Origin: an uncultured Lachnospiraceae bacterium
GTDB lineage: Bacteria; Bacillota; Clostridia; Lachnospirales; Lachnospiraceae
Assembly (NCBI GenBank): GCA_902775555.1
Contig: CACYMQ010000005.1
Span: 105,126 to 169,125, forward strand
Reading direction: 5' to 3'
DNA: 64,000 nt
Shown here: positions 7,490 through 16,165 of the stretch, piece after piece
Numbering within the stretch: position 1 is the first letter of the stretch
Layout: the number at the start of each line of letters is the position of its first letter
The notes under the pieces: generated by a model
Databases searched by the model: none
Seen by the model: the letters and a program-made list of their open reading frames with translations, nothing else
Told to the model about the DNA's origin: nothing
Translations under genes and position numbers: made by a program

Positions 7490-8926
7490 ATGAAGAAAGT
7501 AGCATATATTGCATCCGAGTGTGTTCCTTTTATTAAGACCGGAGGACTTGCAGATGTAGTGGGGACACTTCCGCAGAAGTTTAATCGGGACGAATTTGAT
7601 GTTCGTGTGATCATTCCGAAGTACATGTGCCTTCCGGAAAAGTACAGGAACAACATGAAGTACATCACCCATTTCCATATGGATATCGGCTGGAAGCAGC
7701 AGTATGTGGGTGTCATGTATCTGGAGTATGAGGGAGTTCCCGTATACTTCATCGACAATGAGTATTATTTCAACGGCTTCAATATTTACGGTGATGTGAA
7801 ATGGGATATCGAGAAGTTCTGCTATTTCTCCAAGGCAGCCCTCTCCATCCTTCCCAGTATCGGATTCCAGCCGGACATCATCCACTGCCATGACTGGCAG
7901 GCAGGTCTGGTGCCGGTCTATCTGAAGACGCTTTTTGCAAATAATCCCTTCTACAGCGGAATGAAGTCCATTATGACCATTCATAATCTGCAGTTCCAGG
8001 GCAATTGGGATATCAATACCATCAAGGAGTATTCCGGACTTCCGGATTATGTATTTACTCCCGATAAGCTGGAGCTGAACAAGGATGCTTCCATGCTGAA
8101 GGGCGGTCTGGTCTATGCGGACAAGATCACCACGGTTTCCAACACCTATGCACGGGAGATCCAGACCCCGTATTTCGGTGAAGGACTGGACGGTCTGCTC
8201 CGTGCCCGCTGGCAGTCTCTGTGGGGTATCGTCAACGGCATCGATTATTCCGTATATGATCCTTCCAAGGATAAGAAGATCCCCTATCGTTACAACATAA
8301 AGAATTTCCGGAAGGAAAAGGTGAAGAACAAGGTGGCTCTCCAGAAGGAGCTGCATCTTCCCGAGGATCCGAACGTATACATGATCGGTATCGTGTCCCG
8401 GCTGACGGATCAGAAGGGTCTGGATCTGATCGACCGTGCGATGAATGATATCATGACAGACGGAACCCAGTTCGTGGTACTGGGAACCGGCGACCGTCGT
8501 TACGAGGATATGTTCCGGTACTATCAGGGCTTCCATCCGGCGAAGATCTCGGCAAATATCTATTTCAGCGACGAGCTGTCCCATAAGATCTATGCCGCCT
8601 GTGATTCCATCCTGGTTCCGTCACGTTTCGAGCCCTGCGGTCTGACACAGCTGATGGCTCTCCGTTACGGCGCGCTGCCCATCGTCCGCGAGACCGGCGG
8701 CTTAAAGGATACGGTAGAACCCTACAATGAGTTTGAAGGAACCGGTACAGGCTTCTCCTTCGCAAACTATGACCCGAGAGAACTGCTGAATACCATTAAC
8801 TATTCGAAGCGGATCTTCTTTGATGACAAGGATGCATGGGCAGGCATGCAGAAGCGTGCGATGCAGCAGAACTTCAGCTGGGATAATTCGGCGAAGATCT
8901 ATGAGGAACTGTATAACCAGATCTGA
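7490..8926 (+). CDS. glgA: Glycogen synthase (ADP-glucose, GT5)
   Basis: Elongates alpha-1,4-glucan from ADP-glucose in the cytoplasm. The 478 residues match the family length. The N-terminal SECVPFIKTGGLADVVGTLP carries the ADP-glucose-binding KTGGL motif. The C-terminal GT-B half has VSRLTDQKGLDL and the PSRFEPCGLTQLMALRYGALPIVRETGGLKDTV donor-site block. GGAGAAG precedes the ATG. No other glycogen gene is adjacent, so it may be a stand-alone unit with its own promoter, although rqcH follows after 21 bases. Confidence 0.95.
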   Translation: MKKVAYIASECVPFIKTGGLADVVGTLPQKFNRDEFDVRVIIPKYMCLPEKYRNNMKYITHFHMDIGWKQQYVGVMYLEYEGVPVYFIDNEYYFNGFNIYGDVKWDIEKFCYFSKAALSILPSIGFQPDIIHCHDWQAGLVPVYLKTLFANNPFYSGMKSIMTIHNLQFQGNWDINTIKEYSGLPDYVFTPDKLELNKDASMLKGGLVYADKITTVSNTYAREIQTPYFGEGLDGLLRARWQSLWGIVNGIDYSVYDPSKDKKIPYRYNIKNFRKEKVKNKVALQKELHLPEDPNVYMIGIVSRLTDQKGLDLIDRAMNDIMTDGTQFVVLGTGDRRYEDMFRYYQGFHPAKISANIYFSDELSHKIYAACDSILVPSRFEPCGLTQLMALRYGALPIVRETGGLKDTVEPYNEFEGTGTGFSFANYDPRELLNTINYSKRIFFDDKDAWAGMQKRAMQQNFSWDNSAKIYEELYNQI

Positions 8927-8947
8927 TACGGCTGAGAAAGGAACTGT

Positions 8948-10699
8948 ATGGCATACAATGGTATCACCGTGAGTGCGGTGGCGGAGGAGATCCGCCGCCG
9001 CGCTGTGGGTGGAAGAGTCGTAAAGCTGCAGCAGCCGGAACGGGACGAGCTGCAGATCACAATTAAAAAGGAAAAGGATACGGTAAGGCTTCTTTTATCC
9101 GCAGATGCCGGACTTGCAAGAGTTTGCATCACGGACAAAACGAAGCCTTCTCCTATGACCGCCCCGGCTTTTCTGATGCTGCTTCGAAAGCATATCGGAA
9201 GCGGGAGACTGGTCTCCGTGGAGCAGCCGGATTTCGAGCGTGTTCTGGTCTTTACCTTTGAGCATCTGGATGAGATGGGAGATCCGTCGGAGAAGAAGCT
9301 TGTGGTGGAAATGATGGGAAGATACAGCAACCTGATCTTCCTGGACAGAGATGGGAAGGTTCTGGACAGTGCCAGAAGGGTCACTCCGGATATCAGTTCC
9401 CTCCGCACCGTACTCCCGGGAGTTGCTTATGAGGCTCCTCCGTCCCAGGGAAGAAGCGATCCGCTGAAAGAGACGAGAGAGGGCTTTCTGTCAAAACTGA
9501 AAGAGGGGAAGGGTCAGATCGCAAAGGTGATCCCGTCTCTCTATACAGGCTTCAGCAGGATCACGGGTGAAGAGATCGCTCACCGGAGCGGCATTTCCGG
9601 GGATACCCATACGGAGGCGCTGACAGAGGAAGACCGGGAGCGGCTTGCGGATACATTTACGGAGCTGACCGGCTGTATAAGGAAGGGAGAATTCTCTCCC
9701 TGCCTCGTGATCGTTGACGGAGAACCGAAGGAATTCAGTGCATTTCCCCTGACGGTCTACCGGGAGGAGGACCGGAAAGGGATGGACTCCGTGTCGGAGG
9801 CACTGGAACAGTTCTATGATCTTCGGAGCAGGAATGCCAGGATCCGTCAGAGATCCCAGGATCTTCGTCAGGTCCTGAAGACCGCCACGGAGAGGGCGGC
9901 AAAGAAGCTGGATCTCCAGGAAGCACAGTTCCGGGATACGGAGGACCGGGAACAGTACCGGATCTACGGGGAACTCTTAAATACCTACGGGTACGGACTT
10001 CAGCCGGGGGCAAAGGAGCTTTGCTGCACCAACTATTATGACGGACAGGAGATCCGGATCCCGCTGGACCCCACCCTTACGGCAGGAGAGAACAGCAAGC
10101 GGTATTTCGATAAATACAACAAGAAGAAAAGAACCCATGCGGCACTTCAGGAGCAGATCGAAGCTACCCGGCAGGCGCTGGCCTATCTGCAGAGCGTGTC
10201 CCATTCCCTGTCCATTGCGGAGGATGAATCGGATCTTGCGGAGATACGGAGAGAGCTTCAGGAAAGCGGGTACATCCGTTCCACAGGCGGAAAGAAGGGA
10301 AAGAGAAAGGAACCGGCCGCGAAGCCCCTGCATTTTATGACGGAGGACGGGTACCATATCTATGTAGGTAAGAATAATATCCAGAATGAAGCGCTGACCT
10401 TTGAGTTCGCAACGGGAAATGACATGTGGTTTCATGCAAAGCAGCGGCCGGGCTCCCATGTGATCGTGAAACGGCAGGGACGGGAAGAGCTGCCGGATCA
10501 CATCTATGAGATCGCGGCGGGACTGGCGGCCTACTATTCTTCCGGACAGGACGCACCGAAGGTGGAGGTGGATTACACCGAACGAAAGAACCTTCATAAA
10601 TCCCCCGGCCAGCCAAAGGGGTTTGTGATCTATCATACGAATTATTCCATGCTGGCCGCGCCGGACCGTACCGGAGTGACGGAGGTGAAGGGTGAGTGA
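8948..10699 (+). CDS. rqcH: RqcH / NFACT family ribosome quality-control factor
   Basis: A 583-residue NFACT protein, formerly annotated as fibronectin-binding FbpA. RqcH binds stalled 50S subunits with peptidyl-tRNA and recruits tRNA-Ala to add alanine tails. NFACT-N spans about residues 1-200, the coiled coil is centred about 290-420 and NFACT-R about 455-560 (LHFMTEDGYHIYVGKNNIQNE, DMWFHAKQRPGSHVIV). The family's FDG start is YNG here (Asn4), and the catalytic-set D-R pair is Glu97-Arg98. AAAGGAAC precedes the ATG. Confidence 0.93.
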   Translation: MAYNGITVSAVAEEIRRRAVGGRVVKLQQPERDELQITIKKEKDTVRLLLSADAGLARVCITDKTKPSPMTAPAFLMLLRKHIGSGRLVSVEQPDFERVLVFTFEHLDEMGDPSEKKLVVEMMGRYSNLIFLDRDGKVLDSARRVTPDISSLRTVLPGVAYEAPPSQGRSDPLKETREGFLSKLKEGKGQIAKVIPSLYTGFSRITGEEIAHRSGISGDTHTEALTEEDRERLADTFTELTGCIRKGEFSPCLVIVDGEPKEFSAFPLTVYREEDRKGMDSVSEALEQFYDLRSRNARIRQRSQDLRQVLKTATERAAKKLDLQEAQFRDTEDREQYRIYGELLNTYGYGLQPGAKELCCTNYYDGQEIRIPLDPTLTAGENSKRYFDKYNKKKRTHAALQEQIEATRQALAYLQSVSHSLSIAEDESDLAEIRRELQESGYIRSTGGKKGKRKEPAAKPLHFMTEDGYHIYVGKNNIQNEALTFEFATGNDMWFHAKQRPGSHVIVKRQGREELPDHIYEIAAGLAAYYSSGQDAPKVEVDYTERKNLHKSPGQPKGFVIYHTNYSMLAAPDRTGVTEVKGE

Positions 10700-10714
10700 C
10701 GGACCAGCTGACGG

Positions 10715-10743
10715 TTGAATTATCAGAGGTTTTGCGATATAAT
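10715..10743 (+). promoter_or_regulatory. Sigma-A promoter of yicC-gmk-rpoZ
   Basis: TTGAAT (10715-10720), a 17-base spacer and a consensus TATAAT (10738-10743), 63 bases upstream of the yicC start. It is the best promoter match in the first half of the window. Confidence 0.75.
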
Positions 10744-10805
10744 ATTTATCTATGGATTTCGGGACATTTCAGGTCCCGTAGAATGACAGGATACGGAGAG
10801 AAGGT

Positions 10806-11687
10806 ATGATTCAGAGTATGACCGGCTTCGGCCGTGCAGAGATGATCGACGACAAAAGAAAGTTGGTCGTTGAGATGAAATCCGTCAATCACAGATACGC
10901 GGATATCACCATTAAGATGCCGAGAAGGCTGAACCGTTTTGAAGCCGGGATCCGGAACATTTTGAAGGACTATGTCTCCCGGGGGAAGGTGGATGTGTTC
11001 ATTACCTACGAGAACCTGGCAGAAGCGGATGTAGTCGTACGTTATAACCGGAATGTGGCGGAAGAGTATGTGAATTATTTCCGGCAGATGCAGGAGGAGT
11101 TCGGTATACAGGAGGAGCTGACGCCCACGGCGGTGGGAAGATTTCCGGAGGTATTCTCCCTCGGAGAGGCGGTATCCGAAAATGATGATGAGCTTTTTGC
11201 CTGTCTGGAACAGGTCCTCCGACAGGCCGGAGAAAGCTTTGTTTCGGCCCGTGCCGCGGAGGGAGAGAATCTGAAGAAGGATCTTCTGGCAAAGGTATCC
11301 GAGATGCAGATACTTGTGGAGAAGATCGAGGAGCTTTCACCCGAGATCATTGAGGTGTATAAGAGCCGCCTCAGGGAGAAGCTGGATGAATTTCTTCAGA
11401 GGAATGACATCGACGAAAGCAGGATCGCCGCAGAGGTGACCATTTTCGCCGACAAGATCTGCGTGGATGAGGAAATGGTACGGCTGAAGAGTCATGTGGA
11501 CGGAGTACGGGGCATCCTTGAGGAAGGCGGAGCCGTCGGACGGAAACTGGACTTTATCGTACAGGAGATGAACAGGGAAGCCAATACCACCCTGTCAAAG
11601 GCGGGAAGCCTCGCCGTCACGGATATCGGGATCGAACTGAAGACGCTGATCGAGAAGATCAGGGAGCAGATACAGAATTTGGAGTAA
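10806..11687 (+). CDS. yicC: YicC family endoribonuclease
   Basis: A 293-residue protein with the family-defining start MIQSMTGFGRAEM and the C-terminal EMNREANTTLSKAG. YicC proteins are described as endoribonucleases affecting RNA turnover. The family usually lies just upstream of gmk, as here (17-base gap). GGAGAGAAGGT precedes the start and a strong promoter lies upstream. Confidence 0.94.
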   Translation: MIQSMTGFGRAEMIDDKRKLVVEMKSVNHRYADITIKMPRRLNRFEAGIRNILKDYVSRGKVDVFITYENLAEADVVVRYNRNVAEEYVNYFRQMQEEFGIQEELTPTAVGRFPEVFSLGEAVSENDDELFACLEQVLRQAGESFVSARAAEGENLKKDLLAKVSEMQILVEKIEELSPEIIEVYKSRLREKLDEFLQRNDIDESRIAAEVTIFADKICVDEEMVRLKSHVDGVRGILEEGGAVGRKLDFIVQEMNREANTTLSKAGSLAVTDIGIELKTLIEKIREQIQNLE

Positions 11688-11704
11688 AGGGGAAGAAGAG
11701 AAGT

Positions 11705-12325
11705 ATGAATGAAAAGGGTCAACTGATCGTCATTTCCGGATTCTCCGGAGCGGGCAAGGGAACAGTAGTTAAGGAGCTGGTCGGAAGGTACGGATACAGT
11801 CTGTCCATATCCGCCACCACCCGTGCGCCGAGACCGGGGGAGGTGGACGGAAAGGATTATTACTTCAAGACGGAGGCAGAGTTCCGGAACCTCATCGATT
11901 ACAACGGACTGATCGAATGGGCGCAGTATGTGGACAATTACTACGGCACTCCGAAGAAGTTTGTGGAGGATGAGATCGCGGCAGGAAGGGATGTGATCCT
12001 GGAGATCGAGGTACAGGGGGCTTCCATCGTAAGAAAGCAGTACCCGGATGCCATGCTGCTCTTTATCACCACCAAGGATGTGGAGACCTTAAGAGAACGT
12101 CTGACCGGGCGTGGATCCGAGACGGAGGAGCAGGTGGCAAAAAGGATCCGGAGAGCTGCGGAAGAAGCCGAAATGATCGGGAATTACGATTATATCATCG
12201 TAAATGATGATTTAAATACTTGCATTGACACCGTATATTCGGTTATACTAGGCGGTAAATGCAAGAGAGAAAGAAATGAAAGCTTCATACAGAAACTGCA
12301 GGAGGATTTCCGGGCAGCAAAATGA
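11705..12325 (+). CDS. gmk: Guanylate kinase
   Basis: Phosphorylates GMP to GDP. The 206-residue protein has the P-loop SGFSGAGKGTVV, the GMP-binding SATTRAPRPGEVDGKDYYF and the lid region RLTGRGSETEEQVAKRI. It sits in the conserved order yicC-gmk-rpoZ. GGGGAAGAGAAGT precedes the ATG. Confidence 0.97.
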   Translation: MNEKGQLIVISGFSGAGKGTVVKELVGRYGYSLSISATTRAPRPGEVDGKDYYFKTEAEFRNLIDYNGLIEWAQYVDNYYGTPKKFVEDEIAAGRDVILEIEVQGASIVRKQYPDAMLLFITTKDVETLRERLTGRGSETEEQVAKRIRRAAEEAEMIGNYDYIIVNDDLNTCIDTVYSVILGGKCKRERNESFIQKLQEDFRAAK

Positions 12326-12351
12326 GGCATACAGAAAGGAGATAGAGAGAT

Positions 12352-12591
12352 ATGATTCATCCGTCATATTCAGACCTGATGGAAGTGGTAAATAAGGAAG
12401 TTGAGCCGGGCGAGCAGCCGGTGGTTCAGAGCCGTTATTCCATCGTACTTGCAACCGCCAAGAGAGCGAGACAGCTGGTGGCAGGACAGGATTTCCCGCT
12501 GGTAGACCATGCAGAGGGAAGAAAACCGCTTTCCATTGCAGTTGATGAACTGTATCAGGGCAAGGTAAAGATCGTCGGAGATGACGAATAA
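12352..12591 (+). CDS. rpoZ: RNA polymerase omega subunit
   Basis: A 79-residue protein with SRYSIVLATAKRARQLVAG, the omega signature that clamps the beta-prime C-terminus. It lies 26 bases after gmk. GGAGATAGAG precedes the ATG. An intrinsic terminator follows 9 bases after its stop. Confidence 0.93.
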   Translation: MIHPSYSDLMEVVNKEVEPGEQPVVQSRYSIVLATAKRARQLVAGQDFPLVDHAEGRKPLSIAVDELYQGKVKIVGDDE

Positions 12592-12600
12592 AGACAAGAA

Positions 12601-12630
12601 AGCAGGTGACGCTGTCACCTGCTTCTTTTG
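12601..12630 (+). terminator. Intrinsic terminator between rpoZ and priA
   Basis: AGCAGGTGAC / GTCACCTGCT form a perfect 10-bp stem with a GCT loop, followed by TCTTTT. It ends 13 bases before the priA start, so the priA ribosome site begins immediately at the end of the T run. Confidence 0.8.
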
Positions 12631-12642
12631 GGAAAGGGCGCT

Positions 12643-14646
12643 ATGTACGCAGACGTGATCATAGATATCTCCCATAAGGCAGTGGACAGGACCTTCTCTT
12701 ACCGGATCCCGGAGGAAATGGAGCAGGAGGTCTCTGTCGGCACGCCCGTAATGGTGCCCTTCGGACAGGGTACCCGGCTCAGAAAGGGATATGTGATCGC
12801 CGTCAGTGAGACCACACCCTGGGAGGAAAGCAGGGTCAAATCCATCGGACGTGTCGCCGAGGGGCGCCTGCCGGTGGAGAGCAGGATGATCCGTCTGGCC
12901 GCATGGATCAGGGACAGATACGGCTGTACCATGATCAACGCCATCAACACGGTAATGCCCGTGAAAGAGAGGGTGCGAAGCGCCAGGCAGAGGGTGGATG
13001 TCCGACAGTTTGAACCGGAGTTCCTGCCGGTGGATTCCCTGAATGAGGATCAGAGACGGGTCTACGGCACATTTGCAAAGGACTGGGACGAGGGAGACAG
13101 GAAGACCTATCTGCTGCACGGAGTCACGGGAAGCGGAAAGACCGAGGTCTATCTCCGTATGGCCAAAAAGGTCATAGAGAGCGGACAGAGTGTCATCGTG
13201 CTGGTGCCGGAGATCGCTCTTACGTATCAGACAGTTGCCAGATTCCGGACCGCCTTCGCAGAGAGGATCGCCATTCTTCACTCGGGTCTCAGCAGAGGGG
13301 AGAAGTATCGGGAACTGTCTCAGGTCCGCGACGGTGAAGTGGATATCATGATCGGACCGAGATCCGCACTCTTTGCTCCCTTCTCCGATCTGGGGCTCAT
13401 CATCATCGATGAGGAGCATGACGGAGCCTATAAAAGTGATTCCACACCGAAATATCATGCCAGGGAAGTGGCTGTGGAACGTGCCCGGCTGGAGGGCGCA
13501 GCGGTGGTCCTGGGATCCGCAACACCGGCGGTGGAGAGCTACCGGGCTGCGGAAGAAGGAACGTATCAGCTTCTGACACTTCCGAAACGTGCAGAGGGAC
13601 AGGCACTGGCAGAAACGGATGTGGTGGATCTTCGGGAAGAACTCCGGGAAGGAAACCGGAGCATCCTTTCCAGAAAGCTGTATACGGAAATGAAGGAAGC
13701 CTTCGAACGGAAGGAGCAGGTGATGCTCTTTCTGAACCGAAGAGGCATGAGCAGCTTTGTATCCTGCAGAAGCTGCGGAGAAGCCATCCGGTGCCCGAAC
13801 TGCGATGTGTCGCTGGCACTTCACGGGAAGGATACACTGCTCTGTCATTACTGCGGACATACGGAAAAGATGAAGACGGCCTGCCCGTCCTGCGGGTCCC
13901 GGCTGATCGGAGGATATGGGATCGGAACCGAACGGGTGGAACAGGAGGTTCAAAAACTCTTCCCGGAAATCCGTACGATCCGGATGGACAGGGACACCAC
14001 CATGAAGAAGGGAGCCCACGGGATGCTCCTGCAGGCCTTCCATGATGAGAAGGCCCAGTGCCTCATCGGTACACAGATGATCGTGAAGGGGCATGATTTC
14101 CCGAAGGTTACGGTGGTGGGGATCCTGCTGGCGGATCTGGGATTCTTTGACAGTGATTTTCGTTCCGCCGAACGCTGTTATGATCTGCTGACCCAGGCTG
14201 CGGGAAGAGCCGGACGGGGAGACCGGCCGGGACACGTGGTGATCCAGACCTATAAGCCGGAGCATTATGTGATACAGACGGCAAAGGAACAAAACTATAT
14301 CCGATTCTACAGTTATGAAATGGCTTACAGACGGCTGCTGGGTTATCCGCCGGTCACACATATGCTGGGACTGTTGGTCACGGCAAGGGAAGAGGATGCA
14401 GCGGACCGCGCGGCCGGAGAGATCGCGGGATCGCTGAAGGATGAGGAGAAGGTGGTGCTGACGGGACCGGGACCTGCCTTTATCCCGCGGCTGAATGATG
14501 TATACCGAAGGGTGATCTATCTTCGTTCGGCTGAGGAAGGAATCCTGAGCGGGATCCCGAAGAAACTGGAGCCCATGGTAAATGACCTGTATGAAACCTG
14601 CGGAGTAGAGGTGACGTATGATCTCGATCCGCTCCACATCATATAA
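12643..14646 (+). CDS. priA: Primosomal protein N' (PriA), short form
   Basis: Replication-restart helicase of 667 residues. The 3'-DNA-binding domain occupies about residues 1-110. Walker A is GVTGSGKTE with Lys166, the Walker B-type box is IIIDEEHDGAYKSD, and eight zinc-binding cysteines follow (CRSCGEAIRCPNC, CHYCGH, CPSCGS). The helicase core begins about 64 residues earlier than in E. coli PriA, where the Lys is near 230. The winged-helix domain normally between the 3'-binding domain and helicase lobe 1 is therefore missing or very reduced. The ATG at 12643 with GGGAAAGGG upstream is preferred over a TTG at 12628. It heads the long operon to thiN. Confidence 0.93.
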   Translation: MYADVIIDISHKAVDRTFSYRIPEEMEQEVSVGTPVMVPFGQGTRLRKGYVIAVSETTPWEESRVKSIGRVAEGRLPVESRMIRLAAWIRDRYGCTMINAINTVMPVKERVRSARQRVDVRQFEPEFLPVDSLNEDQRRVYGTFAKDWDEGDRKTYLLHGVTGSGKTEVYLRMAKKVIESGQSVIVLVPEIALTYQTVARFRTAFAERIAILHSGLSRGEKYRELSQVRDGEVDIMIGPRSALFAPFSDLGLIIIDEEHDGAYKSDSTPKYHAREVAVERARLEGAAVVLGSATPAVESYRAAEEGTYQLLTLPKRAEGQALAETDVVDLREELREGNRSILSRKLYTEMKEAFERKEQVMLFLNRRGMSSFVSCRSCGEAIRCPNCDVSLALHGKDTLLCHYCGHTEKMKTACPSCGSRLIGGYGIGTERVEQEVQKLFPEIRTIRMDRDTTMKKGAHGMLLQAFHDEKAQCLIGTQMIVKGHDFPKVTVVGILLADLGFFDSDFRSAERCYDLLTQAAGRAGRGDRPGHVVIQTYKPEHYVIQTAKEQNYIRFYSYEMAYRRLLGYPPVTHMLGLLVTAREEDAADRAAGEIAGSLKDEEKVVLTGPGPAFIPRLNDVYRRVIYLRSAEEGILSGIPKKLEPMVNDLYETCGVEVTYDLDPLHII

Positions 14647-14668
14647 AGATGAAAAGAAGGAGATACGT

Positions 14669-15175
14669 ATGGCAATTCGGAATATCAGAGTGGACGGAGA
14701 TGATATCCTCCGTAAGAAATGTAAACCGGTGAAGGAGATCACGCCGAGGATCAATGAGCTGATCGACGATATGTTTGAGACCATGTATGAAGCCGGCGGA
14801 GTCGGGCTTGCCGCTCCTCAGGTGGGGATCCTGAAACGGATCGTGGTGATCGACGTGATGGACGATAATCCGCTGGTACTCATCAATCCCGAGATCGTGG
14901 AATCCGATGGGGAGCAGGTGGGTGAAGAGGGATGCCTCTCTCTTCCGGGACTGGCAGGAGAGGTGTCCAGACCGGAGCACGTGGTATGCAAAGCATTTGA
15001 CAGGGAGATGCAGCCCATTACCGTGGAGGGAACGGAGCTTTTGGCAAGATGTATCTGCCATGAACTGGATCATCTGGACGGGGTACTGTATAAGGACCTT
15101 GCCATCGACGGACTCCACAGAGTGGATCTTCCGCCGGAGGAAGAGGAAGCTGACGAAGAAGAACCCGGGGAGTAA
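14669..15175 (+). CDS. def: Peptide deformylase
   Basis: Removes the N-formyl group from nascent proteins. The 168-residue metalloenzyme has all three motifs: GVGLAAPQVG, EGCLSLPG and CHELDHLDG (metal ligands Cys and two His). The C-terminal tail is very acidic (EEEEADEEEPGE). The start at 14669 follows AGAAGGAGAT; an upstream in-frame ATG inside priA has no ribosome site. It is paired with fmt as usual. Confidence 0.97.
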   Translation: MAIRNIRVDGDDILRKKCKPVKEITPRINELIDDMFETMYEAGGVGLAAPQVGILKRIVVIDVMDDNPLVLINPEIVESDGEQVGEEGCLSLPGLAGEVSRPEHVVCKAFDREMQPITVEGTELLARCICHELDHLDGVLYKDLAIDGLHRVDLPPEEEEADEEEPGE

Positions 15176-15235
15176 TCTTCCGGAAGATGGAAGCTGACGA
15201 AGCAAGATCACGGAATACAGGAAGGAGAATCGGTC

Positions 15236-16162
15236 ATGCGTGTTATATTTATGGGAACACCGGAATTCGCGGTTGCGGCACTGAATAAGATCCATGAAGC
15301 AGGGCATGAGGTGGCAGCGGTCTATACGCAGCCGGATAAAGCCAAAGGCCGCTCCGGAAAGCTGCAGCCCCCGCCGGTAAAGGTGCGTGCCATGGAGCTG
15401 GGCCTGCCGGTCTTCCAGCCCGAACGGCTTCGGGAGGAGGAAAATGTGACGGCGATCCGGGCACTGGAACCGGAGATCATCATCGTTGCGGCTTACGGGC
15501 AGATCCTTCCGGAAAGCATCCTTGCCATACCGCCTCTCGGCTGTATCAATATCCATGCTTCCCTGCTCCCGAAATACCGGGGTGCGGCACCGATCGAGCG
15601 CAGTATCCTGGACGGAGAAGAGAAGACGGGAGTCACTACCATGTATATGGCAAAGGGCCTTGATACGGGAGACATGATCGAGCAGGCCGAGACGGAGATC
15701 CTGCCGGAGGATACCGGAGAGACCCTGACGGAACGGCTTGCCGGGATGGGAGGGGAACTGATCCTCTCGACCATGGAGAAATTAAAGAAGGGTACCGCAG
15801 TAAGGACTCCGCAGAAGGAAGAAGAATCCTCCTATGCGAAGATGCTGGATAAGGCCATGGGGGAAATGGATTTCTCCCGTACGGCAGCGGAGCTGGAGCG
15901 GAGCATACGTGCCCTGATCCCCTGGCCCTGTGCATCCACGGTGATCGACGGAAAGCGGGTAAAGATCTACAGGGCAGAGGTGACGGAACAGTCCGGAACT
16001 CCGGGAGAGATCCTGGAGGTTACAAAGAAGTATTTTACGATAGCCTGCGGCAGCGGTGCGCTCCGGATCCGGAACCTCCAGCCGGAGGGTAAGAAACCCA
16101 TGGATACGGCGGCGTATCTGAACGGAAAGAAGCTGGAAGCGGGAATGCAGGCAGGAGTGTAG
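15236..16162 (+). CDS. fmt: Methionyl-tRNA formyltransferase
   Basis: Formylates initiator Met-tRNA using 10-formyl-THF. The 308-residue protein begins MRVIFMGTPEFAV and has the active-site segment INIHASLLPKYRGAAPI and the hinge to a C-terminal OB domain from about residue 205. GAAGGAGAATCGGTC precedes the ATG. The 60-base def-fmt gap holds a 14-bp perfect palindrome ATCTTCCGGAAGAT at 15175-15188 and a short repeat (GGAAGCTGACGAAG) of the def 3' end. Confidence 0.97.
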   Translation: MRVIFMGTPEFAVAALNKIHEAGHEVAAVYTQPDKAKGRSGKLQPPPVKVRAMELGLPVFQPERLREEENVTAIRALEPEIIIVAAYGQILPESILAIPPLGCINIHASLLPKYRGAAPIERSILDGEEKTGVTTMYMAKGLDTGDMIEQAETEILPEDTGETLTERLAGMGGELILSTMEKLKKGTAVRTPQKEEESSYAKMLDKAMGEMDFSRTAAELERSIRALIPWPCASTVIDGKRVKIYRAEVTEQSGTPGEILEVTKKYFTIACGSGALRIRNLQPEGKKPMDTAAYLNGKKLEAGMQAGV

Positions 16163-16165
16163 CCT

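Noticed and set aside
12370-14784. 804-codon open frame on the minus strand opposite priA
   Set aside because: It is a shadow of priA and rpoZ: it covers well-conserved genes, has no ribosome site or recognisable domain, and such long antisense frames are expected at this codon bias.
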